Positions 6,821 to 13,180 of a stretch of DNA of 64,000 bases are shown here, in pieces. How positions within the stretch are numbered: position 1 is the first letter of the stretch; every line of letters begins with the position of its first letter. This DNA comes from Haloarchaeobius sp. FL176. GTDB taxonomy: Archaea > Halobacteriota > Halobacteria > Halobacteriales > Natrialbaceae. A model generated the notes under the pieces. That model was not told the DNA's origin. It worked only from the letters and a program-made list of their open reading frames with translations, and searched no databases. Location: contig NZ_JANJYH010000006.1 in NCBI RefSeq assembly GCF_024609245.1, positions 1 to 64,000 on the forward strand, in the 5' to 3' direction. The position numbers were made by a program, and so were the translations under genes.

Positions 6821-8359
6821 ATGACCGAAAAGAAGACATACGACCTCACCCGGCGGACGGTCCTCGCGGGCCTGGGCACCGCCGGTATCGCCGCCGCTGG
6901 CGCGGGCCTCGGCACCACCGCACTGTTCAACGACCGCGAGGGCTTCGTCGGTAACAGCCTCGCTGCGGGTCGCCTGGACCTCCAGCTCGACTACAAGGCC
7001 ACCTACGACGGCCCGAACGGTGTCGAACTCATCGGCCAGGCACCGACCGAGCAGCAGCTCATCGACCAGGGGCTCGTCGACATGGCCGAGGGACCGATGA
7101 CCTGGGAGGAGCGCGCGGACCTCGGGTTCGCCTGTGACACCGAGGGGTTCATCGACGGCGAGGAGATCCCGATCTTCGAGCTCGACGACGTCAAGCCCGG
7201 CGACTGCGGTGAGGTCACCGTCAGTCTCCACATCTGTGACAACCCCGCCTACCTCTGGATGCAGGGGACCGTCTACGACGACCTGGAGAACGGCCTGACC
7301 GAGCCCGAGGGAGAGGTCGACGACACGCCCGACGTGGGCGAGCTCGCAGAGAGCATCGACGTGACCCTCTGGTACGACGAGGACTGTTCGAACACCATCA
7401 CCGAGGGTGCCGGCAAGAGCGACATCCTGGTCGTGCAGGACATCTCCGGTTCGATGGAGTACGACCAGTACGGCGGCGAGATCTCCGACGGTCAGGGTGG
7501 CACGACCACCAAGCTCGCCGTCGCCAAGGACGCCGCGGGCGACTTCACCACCATCGTCTTCGACGAGACCGCCGACACCGAGATCGGCGTGTTCACCTTC
7601 GGCAACGAGAGCTACATCGGCGACGCACAGGGACCCGGCATCGCGTTCGGACCGTCCGGCGTCGAGGCCGACGTCCAGAACGCCATCTCCAGCGTGGGGG
7701 CGGTCCCGAACGGCGTGACCGGCACGGCTCTCGGGCGCGCGGTGCAAGAAGGTGACAGCTACCTCAGCGCCAACGCTCGCTCGGGCGCACAGAAGATCAT
7801 GATCCTGCTGACCGACGGGCAGCAGTTCGAGAGCAACGTCGACGAGCTGCAGGCCGCCAACGACGCGAAGGCCGGCGGCACCCGAATCATCGTCATCGAC
7901 ATCAACGAATCCGGCGATGGCGAACCGCAGTTGCTCAAGGATATGGCCGGCACGACGGTCAACAACTCCGGCGACGGCGACGGCACTGACTACTACAACT
8001 CGTCGGCAGACGACCTCGCCATCGTCCTCCCGAACATCTACCAGTCCATCATCGAGTCCGTCGTGGTGGGTGAGGTCGTGTTCTTCGAGGGCACCCTGGC
8101 GGAGCTGAACGACGCGGCGTCGAGCGGCTTCAAGCTGGAGGCGCTGCCGCTGCTCGGCGCGGCCAACGAAGACGACGAGTACTGCTTCCTGCCGGGCACC
8201 CACTGCGTCGCGATGGAGTGGTGCATCCCGCGCGAGGTCGGCAACGAGATCCAGACGGACTCCGTGAAGTTCGACCTGGACTTCGCCGCCGTCCAGTGTC
8301 GCCACAACGGCGAGAACTCGAACCCGTTCGACAACGGCTCGAACGGCTCTCCCGCGTGA
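6821..8359 (+). CDS. TasA-like secreted protein with inserted von Willebrand A domain (second)
   Basis: A 512-residue paralogue of the gene at 5208-6686. An in-frame extension reaches further upstream but would cross the leader element, so the ATG at 6821 after the GGGGGGAG site is chosen. RR is at residues 11-12, LFNDREGFVGN at 35-45, and VKPGDCGEVTVSLHICDNPA near 124-143. The vWA domain spans about 198-415 with DISGSM at 207-212 and LLTDGQQ later. The TasA-like module closes with CVAMEWCIPREVGNEIQTDSV and AAVQCRHN. Compared with its sister, the vWA insert is longer and much diverged while the TasA-like shell is conserved, which suggests selection for different ligands. The tail is Asn/Gly/Ser-rich with N-glycosylation sequons. 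Export and trimming are as proposed for its neighbours. Confidence 0.85.
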   Translation: MTEKKTYDLTRRTVLAGLGTAGIAAAGAGLGTTALFNDREGFVGNSLAAGRLDLQLDYKATYDGPNGVELIGQAPTEQQLIDQGLVDMAEGPMTWEERADLGFACDTEGFIDGEEIPIFELDDVKPGDCGEVTVSLHICDNPAYLWMQGTVYDDLENGLTEPEGEVDDTPDVGELAESIDVTLWYDEDCSNTITEGAGKSDILVVQDISGSMEYDQYGGEISDGQGGTTTKLAVAKDAAGDFTTIVFDETADTEIGVFTFGNESYIGDAQGPGIAFGPSGVEADVQNAISSVGAVPNGVTGTALGRAVQEGDSYLSANARSGAQKIMILLTDGQQFESNVDELQAANDAKAGGTRIIVIDINESGDGEPQLLKDMAGTTVNNSGDGDGTDYYNSSADDLAIVLPNIYQSIIESVVVGEVVFFEGTLAELNDAASSGFKLEALPLLGAANEDDEYCFLPGTHCVAMEWCIPREVGNEIQTDSVKFDLDFAAVQCRHNGENSNPFDNGSNGSPA

Positions 8360-8454
8360 ACTAAGACCGACTGGCGCTCCGAAGCCGGTCACACACAATC
8401 CGTAACACCGACCCGATAGTCAGGACGGCCGGCCCCGCTGCCGCCGTCGACGCT

Positions 8455-8513
8455 GACCCGGACGGGGACACGACGGTTCGACTCCGTCGCCGGGTCCTCC
8501 CCACGGACGGGGA
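8455..8513 (+). promoter_or_regulatory. Structured leader element, copy D (orphan)
   Basis: GACCCGG (8455-8461) pairs with CCGGGTC (8490-8496). The T-arm-like hairpin GACGG/TTCGACT/CCGTC is at 8472-8488, and TCCCC (8498-8502) pairs with GGGGA (8509-8513). All parts and spacings match copies A-C, including an ATG 10 bases after the G run (8523), but no fibre-type gene follows. The next real gene begins 280 bases later with its own promoter and different hairpins. Confidence 0.65.
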
Positions 8514-8667
8514 TTCCACTCGATGCGCCGACAGACGATGCCGCCAACCAGGTGTCGCCGACGTCGCTTCGGGCGAACGGTTCCAGGGTCGCCGTACCGA
8601 ACGGCAGGGTCAGCCGACCGCGCTCCGAGCGGCCGGTAGTGGCCCATGTCCGGCCGGCGGGCGACCC

Positions 8668-8677
8668 ATACCTAAGC
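8668..8677 (+). promoter_or_regulatory. Probable TATA-like promoter of the second fibre operon
   Basis: ATACCTAAGC resembles the CCTAA-type boxes found about 27 bases before several leaderless genes in this window. Initiation near 8700 would give a leader of about 90 bases containing the hairpins at 8719-8739 and 8767-8782, then the ATG at 8793. Confidence 0.4.
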
Positions 8678-8718
8678 CCGTTGCTGTCCTTTCGACAGGC
8701 GAGAAACGACGACGGGGG

Positions 8719-8790
8719 CGGCCGACCGGGGGTCGGCCGAACAGACGCCGTCGTCGAGTCCGACACGCCGCCTGGGGGCGGCAGGGGGGG
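8719..8790 (+). promoter_or_regulatory. Two leader hairpins and G7 ribosome binding site before the second fibre operon
   Basis: CGGCCGACC (8719-8727) pairs perfectly with GGTCGGCCG (8731-8739) around a 3-base GGG loop. GCCGCC (8767-8772) pairs with GGCGGC (8777-8782) around TGGG. A run of seven G at 8784-8790 follows, two bases before the ATG at 8793. Here the ribosome binding site lies just outside the second hairpin, unlike copies A-C, and the T-arm-like part is absent. Confidence 0.5.
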
Positions 8791-8792
8791 AA

Positions 8793-9536
8793 ATGGTGAC
8801 ATCTACACAGAAACAACTGAATCGACGCGACCTTCTCGCTGGCATCGGCGTTGGCGCGGTCGGGCTCGCCACACTCTCGGGAGTGACTGGTAGGTTCGGC
8901 TCCAGCCCTGCGTACACGCACTACACGTACGCAGCACCGAAATCGCTGGTCAGAGTCGCATGGTTCGAGACGTACAACGGTGACGTCCTCGAGGTACAGA
9001 ACGGGTCGACGGTGACCAACGGGACCATCGTCCTCGACCCGGACGAATCGCCGGCGTACGTCGACGACGTTCCGGGACCAGTCGTGACGCTCGACAACCT
9101 GCTCCCGGGCGACGAGGGGACCCTCATCGTCGGGTTCGAGGCAGTGGACACGTCGGCAGAGGTCCGTCTGCGTCCGCGGCTCACTGCGACGGACGAGAAC
9201 GGCATCGTCGAGCCGGAGGCCGCCGCGGGTGACACGACGGCGACCGACGGCGAGTTACAGGACGCGCTGCTGGTCGAGTGCTGGCGCGACTCCAGCCTGC
9301 TCGGCGGCTGTGACGGCCGCCGTGGGCTCGGTGACACCACCATCACCACGGGGACGCTCCGGAGCGTGAGCGACGAGTACGGCGCAGACGGTATCGCCAC
9401 CGGCTGTCTCGACGGCGGCGAGAACCGCTGTCTGGGACTTTCGTGGCGGTTCGACCCGACCAGCGCCGACACCCAGACCGACAGCGTCACGTTCGACCTC
9501 GTCTGCGAGGCGACCAGCTGTGGAGGGACACAATGA
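8793..9536 (+). CDS. Tat-exported TasA-like protein
   Basis: A 247-residue protein. NRRDLLAGIGVGAVGLATL near the N-terminus is a Tat signal. The mature part keeps the family landmarks in weaker form: a short sequence after the signal, a LLPGDEGTLIVGFEAV segment equivalent to VKPGD..VTVSL, and an end RCLGLSWRFDPTSADTQTDSVTFDLVCEA equivalent to the GNEVQTDAV..D.V closing strands. The canonical FNDRE segment is missing, so the peptidase cleavage site is less clear. It is the first gene of an operon of four: its TGA overlaps the next ATG (ATGA). Probable role: minor fibre subunit or cap. Lower confidence than for the three upstream genes. Confidence 0.75.
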   Translation: MVTSTQKQLNRRDLLAGIGVGAVGLATLSGVTGRFGSSPAYTHYTYAAPKSLVRVAWFETYNGDVLEVQNGSTVTNGTIVLDPDESPAYVDDVPGPVVTLDNLLPGDEGTLIVGFEAVDTSAEVRLRPRLTATDENGIVEPEAAAGDTTATDGELQDALLVECWRDSSLLGGCDGRRGLGDTTITTGTLRSVSDEYGADGIATGCLDGGENRCLGLSWRFDPTSADTQTDSVTFDLVCEATSCGGTQ

Positions 9537-10690
9537 GTGGCCTCACGCGGCGTGAGATACTCGTGGGTGCCTCCGCCATCGGCGGTGCCGGTGCGCTCTC
9601 GACGGCGAGCACGTACGGCGCGCTGGCCGACCTGGAACGGTTCACCGGAAACTCGGTGCGAGCCGGCCTGCTCGACCTGCTCGTCGAGTGGGAACACGAC
9701 GGCGAGACCGGAGCCAGCGACGGACAGGTGTCCGTCGACCTCGGGACCCTCTCGCCCGGCGAACAGGGGTCCGTCCGGTTCACCGTCGACCTCCCCGAGT
9801 CGGGGGAGGGGATCAACAACCCCGCCTACACATGGCTGCGCACGTTCTGTCCGTCCACGACCGGCCGGCTCGCGGGCGCGCTCGGTATCAGCCTCCGGTA
9901 CGTCGACGAGACTGGCGCGTACGCGAGTGAAACGCTCTTCGAGGGCACGCTCTGCGATGTCGCCCGGAGGTACCAGACCGGAGTCCCGCTGGACCCGGCG
10001 CAGGACCCGGACGCGAGCGTCCCCGGCTGCCTGAACGCCGCCGAGGATGGACCGCTCCACCTGCGGCTCGACTACGAACTCGCCGACGACTACGTCGGCG
10101 AGGAGACGGTCGGCCTCGGCTTCGAGTTCGCGGCGGTCGCCTGCCGGCACGCGGACCCGACCGAGGCGGGCCCGTTCTCGGGCGTCGCCCGCGTCGACTG
10201 CTACTGCGGCCCCGACAGATACGGCGTCAGCTACGTCGAGGTGTACGTCTGCGAGGACGGCGCACCCGGCTGCCACTGCGTCCCGCTCGGGAAGCTCGCG
10301 CTCGACGACAAGCTCCCAGGGGACTGCGGCATCGGCACGCCCGCGACGCTCGGGAACAGCTACGTCGGGCCCGGTCGCTACACCCTCCCGGTCGACGACT
10401 GCGAGGACACCGGCTACGACATCGTCGTCACCGAGACGGCCACCAAGCCCGCCGAAGACGGCAGTCGCGACGAAGTCGTCGCGCTCGCCTTCCACGTCGA
10501 GCGCGACGGCGACACGCCGGACCCGACGCTCTGTCAGGTCGCCATCAAGGGCAGCTCGGAGGTCGCCTACTACGGCCCCGGGGACCTCGACGGGAACAGT
10601 ACCCGTGGCGTGCTCGGTGCACCCGAGAAGACCACCGATAACGGGGATAGTCCGGGCGAGGGCAACGGTCACGGAGGTGGTCGCCGATGA
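9533..10690 (+). CDS. Tat-exported TasA-like protein with cysteine-rich C-terminal domain
   Basis: A 385-residue protein. The ATG at 9533 overlaps the upstream stop; an in-frame extension inside the previous gene is ignored. TRREILVGASAIGG is the Tat signal. ERFTGNSVRAGLLDLLVEW matches the F.GNSLAAG.LDL segment of the larger subunits, and LSPGEQGSVRFTVDLP matches the KPGD strand. The first module closes at VGLGFEFAAVACRH near residue 205. Residues about 215-360 form a second domain with at least eight cysteines (DCYCG, VCEDGAPGCHC, GDCG, DDCED), rare for a haloarchaeal surface protein and suggestive of disulfides. The end is Gly/His-rich. Likely a fibre-associated subunit, possibly an anchor or terminator; this is inference. 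Confidence 0.78.
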   Translation: MSGLTRREILVGASAIGGAGALSTASTYGALADLERFTGNSVRAGLLDLLVEWEHDGETGASDGQVSVDLGTLSPGEQGSVRFTVDLPESGEGINNPAYTWLRTFCPSTTGRLAGALGISLRYVDETGAYASETLFEGTLCDVARRYQTGVPLDPAQDPDASVPGCLNAAEDGPLHLRLDYELADDYVGEETVGLGFEFAAVACRHADPTEAGPFSGVARVDCYCGPDRYGVSYVEVYVCEDGAPGCHCVPLGKLALDDKLPGDCGIGTPATLGNSYVGPGRYTLPVDDCEDTGYDIVVTETATKPAEDGSRDEVVALAFHVERDGDTPDPTLCQVAIKGSSEVAYYGPGDLDGNSTRGVLGAPEKTTDNGDSPGEGNGHGGGRR

Positions 10691-11955
10691 CCCCCGAACT
10701 GACTCGTGGAACCGCACTCCGGGCGGTCGGTGTCCTGCTCGTGCTGGCGCTGGTCGTCCCGTTCGTCGTCTTCGCCGTCCCGCAGGTCGTGGGCGCCGAC
10801 GCGAGCTTCGTCGTGGTCTCTGGTAGCATGGAGCCCGCTATCGCCGTCGGTGACGCAGTCGTCGTCGCGGAGGTCGACGGCGGCGACGTGCGTGTCGGCG
10901 ACGTCATCACCTTCGTGACGGCCGACCGCTCGCCCCCGACGACCCATCGAGTCGTCGAGATACAGCAGACCGCCGCCGGGCCCGAGTTCGTCACACAGGG
11001 CGACAACAACGAGGACCCCGACGCGAGCACCGTCACGTCCGACCGGCTGGTCGGCCGGGTGCTGCTCACCATCCCGTTCATCGGGTACGTGGTCGAGTTC
11101 GTCGGGACGACGGCCGGCTTCGCGCTGCTCGTCGCGATGCCCATCGCACTGCTCGTCGTCACCGAGCTGTGGTCGCTGTACAGGCGCCGCGCCGGAGACG
11201 AGGAGTCCGCAAGTAGCGACGGCGAGTCCGTGAGCGACGGCACTGCGAGCGCGGCAGCCGCCACCACGGACGACGAGCCCGCCGGCTGGAGCATCGGCTA
11301 CGACGACCTGACGGTCACGATGGCGGTCGTCGGCGTCGCTGCCGTCTACTCCGGCGTGGTGGCCTACCTCGTCTACGACGGTTCGGTCACCTACCTGCGG
11401 CTGCTCCAGCTGAGCGTCGCGGCGTTCGCGGCGTTCGCCGTCGGGTTTCTGGTGCTGCTCGGGATGCGGGTGTTCGTCAACCCGACGAGCGACGGTCCGG
11501 CCGCCGCTGATGGCGGCGTGCTCCGGGGCTCGTTCGACGAGATGACCCACTCGCTTCCCACCGTCACTGTGGCCAGCGTGGCCGAACTTCGGGACATGGC
11601 CGCCGCGGCCGGGCGCTGGATCGTCCACGACGAGGAGCACGACCGGCTCAGCTATTCGGACGGTACCATGCTGTACGTCTGCGACGTACCCGACAGCGAC
11701 GACCAGGCTATCGCGACCGGCGACGAGCCCGTCTCCGAGGAGGCCACCGTCACCGACGACCCGGTGCTCGGTGAGCCCGACGACTCGGCGCTCGACGACG
11801 GTGCCACCAGCGACCGACCGGTCGTCGACGACGACGGTACCGAGGATGACGCCTGGGCGGCCCTGTTCGGTGATGCGTTCGAGCCCGAGAACGGGGAGTT
11901 CGCCTTCCCGACTCACGACGCGCGACCCGACGGAGGTGAGGACGGTGAGCAGTAG
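10687..11955 (+). CDS. SipW-type signal peptidase I with C-terminal soluble domain
   Basis: A 422-residue membrane protease. A first membrane segment (about 12-35) is followed by VVVSGSMEPAI with the catalytic Ser at residue 47 and TTHRVV with His 87. The Ser/His pair, in place of Ser/Lys, is the archaeal and SipW pattern. TQGDNN is a further conserved box, and a second membrane segment follows near 125-160. Residues about 200-290 add two more hydrophobic segments, and a domain near 295-350 (ASVAELRDMA...VIHDEE-like, YVCDV) resembles the DUF5305-type domain that accompanies such peptidases in haloarchaea. The end is highly acidic. The gene overlaps both neighbours by a few bases, so it is cotranslated with its probable substrates. 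Its job is to remove the signals of the TasA-like proteins. Confidence 0.88.
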   Translation: MTPELTRGTALRAVGVLLVLALVVPFVVFAVPQVVGADASFVVVSGSMEPAIAVGDAVVVAEVDGGDVRVGDVITFVTADRSPPTTHRVVEIQQTAAGPEFVTQGDNNEDPDASTVTSDRLVGRVLLTIPFIGYVVEFVGTTAGFALLVAMPIALLVVTELWSLYRRRAGDEESASSDGESVSDGTASAAAATTDDEPAGWSIGYDDLTVTMAVVGVAAVYSGVVAYLVYDGSVTYLRLLQLSVAAFAAFAVGFLVLLGMRVFVNPTSDGPAAADGGVLRGSFDEMTHSLPTVTVASVAELRDMAAAAGRWIVHDEEHDRLSYSDGTMLYVCDVPDSDDQAIATGDEPVSEEATVTDDPVLGEPDDSALDDGATSDRPVVDDDGTEDDAWAALFGDAFEPENGEFAFPTHDARPDGGEDGEQ

Positions 11956-13165
11956 ACTCAGTCCGTCACTCGTCGTGTTCGCGGCGATACTCGTCGTCCT
12001 CGCCGCGGTGGCTGGCGGCAGCGTCACGGTGGGGCTGTTCGCCGACCGCGAGAACCTCGATGTCGCGGTCGGTGGCTCCGGGGCAGCACCCCCCGAAACC
12101 GGCGCTGTCGAAGTCACCGGCTCGACCAACCCCGCCTGGCAGGATGCCATCCGGGTGGTCCACGAGGGCGACGACGTTGCCGTCGTCTCCATCGTGACGG
12201 ACACCGGCGGCGTGGTCGAGTTCACCGTCTCACGTGTCGTAGACTCGCCCGCCACCGTGATGGTACGCCTCGACACGCTCGCGGCCGTCGGGATGGACAT
12301 CTCGGCGTTCCAGCTGCTCATCGACGGACAGGAATCTCCGTACCTGCCGGTCGATTCGGACGGCTACACGTGGGTGTCGTTCCACATGGCCTCGTTCTCG
12401 ACCCACGCGGTTGGGTTCACCACGGCCGTCCCCGCCGCCGACAACGAGACGGTCGACGGTTCGGGCGATAGTAACGTCAGCGTCGACGATTCGAGTGACG
12501 GCAACGTCAGCGTCGACGACGGCAACAGCACCATCGGGGATTCGGACGACAGCAACGTCAGCGTCGATGATTCGAGTGACGGCAACGTCAGCGTCGAGGA
12601 CGGCAACAGCACCATTGGGGATTCGGACGACAGTAACGTCAGCGCCGACGACGGCAACAGCACTATCGGCGATTCGACCGATGACAACGTCAGCGTCGAT
12701 GATTCGAGCGACGGCAACGTCAGCGTTGATGATAGCAACAGCACCATTGGAGATTCGGACGACAGCAACGTCACCGTCGACGCCGACAACAGCACCGTCA
12801 ACAATCCAGGCGACAGCAACGGCACTGTCGACGACGCCAACAGCACTGTCGACGGTTCGGGCGACAGCAACGTCACCGTCGATGACAGCAACAGCACCGT
12901 GGTCGATTCAGGCGGCAGCAACGTCACCGTCGACGACGACAGCAGCCCCGCCGATGACGGCAACAGCACTGTCGACGACGGCAGCGCCGACGGCGTACCC
13001 GCCGGCGACGCTGGTGACAACAGTTCCGACGACGGCGGTGACACGTCGGCCGATGATTCCGGCGACGACGGCACCGGCAATGATGGCACCGACGACAGTA
13101 CTAATCACAGTCCCGCCGACGGCACTGACACCAGCGCTGACGACTCGGAGCAGCCGTCGGCCTGA
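11945..13165 (+). CDS. Secreted repeat protein, probable glycosylated surface stalk
   Basis: A 406-residue protein starting with GTG at 11945, overlapping the peptidase gene by 11 bases. An N-terminal hydrophobic segment ends in GSVTVGLFADRENLDVAVGG, the same FxDxE-like context as SipW substrates but without a Tat RR pair. A folded region (about 40-155) contains a VEFTVSRV core. From about 160 onward the chain is low complexity: SNVSVDDSSDGNVSVDDG-type units of about 27 residues, with roughly 22 N-X-S/T sequons. The extreme Asp/Ser/Asn content suggests an extended, glycosylated, negatively charged stalk. No C-terminal membrane or sortase signal is visible, so it may associate with the fibre rather than the membrane. 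It is the last gene of the operon. Confidence 0.8.
   Translation: MSSRLSPSLVVFAAILVVLAAVAGGSVTVGLFADRENLDVAVGGSGAAPPETGAVEVTGSTNPAWQDAIRVVHEGDDVAVVSIVTDTGGVVEFTVSRVVDSPATVMVRLDTLAAVGMDISAFQLLIDGQESPYLPVDSDGYTWVSFHMASFSTHAVGFTTAVPAADNETVDGSGDSNVSVDDSSDGNVSVDDGNSTIGDSDDSNVSVDDSSDGNVSVEDGNSTIGDSDDSNVSADDGNSTIGDSTDDNVSVDDSSDGNVSVDDSNSTIGDSDDSNVTVDADNSTVNNPGDSNGTVDDANSTVDGSGDSNVTVDDSNSTVVDSGGSNVTVDDDSSPADDGNSTVDDGSADGVPAGDAGDNSSDDGGDTSADDSGDDGTGNDGTDDSTNHSPADGTDTSADDSEQPSA
12445..12960 (+). repeat. In-gene tandem repeats of about 81 bp encoding Asp/Ser/Asn units
   Basis: Within the gene at 11945-13165, a unit of about 27 codons recurs imperfectly, each with two NVS sequons and one NST sequon. Nearly identical DNA blocks such as GACAGCAACGTCAGCGTCGA recur, so the array can expand or contract by recombination or slippage. 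The units degrade toward the 3' end, where shorter DDSNSTV versions dominate. Confidence 0.85.
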
Positions 13166-13180
13166 CGCCACCCGGCCGCG

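Larger units (their letters stand above)
8360..8792. other. Intergenic region between the two halves of the fibre cluster
   Basis: This 433-base gap holds the fourth structured element (8455-8513), a TATA-like box (8668-8677) and two further hairpins (8719-8782). An ATG at 8523 stands where a start codon would be expected after the fourth element and opens a 38-codon frame to 8639, but its product would be extremely arginine-rich and unlike the acidic proteins around it. I therefore see no convincing gene here. The gap may mark a lost or decayed paralogue. Confidence 0.5.

Noticed and set aside
3736-8488. True tRNA genes at the four GACGG-TTCGACT-CCGTC hairpins
   Set aside because: Only a T-arm and an acceptor-like stem are present; the 10-19 bases on the 5' side cannot form D and anticodon arms, and no anticodon loop exists.
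3718-8513. The four T-arm-like sites as attachment scars (attL/attR) of elements integrated at a tRNA 3' end
   Set aside because: Outer stems differ between copies yet remain paired, and no integrase gene or direct repeat flanking a mobile element is visible.
8523-8639. 38-codon frame after leader copy D
   Set aside because: Product is extremely arginine-rich with no similarity to the fibre proteins; probably non-coding or a remnant.
12445-12960. CRISPR-like array at the repeats in the surface-protein gene
   Set aside because: Units are in frame, abut each other without unique spacers and encode a regular peptide; there are no cas genes.
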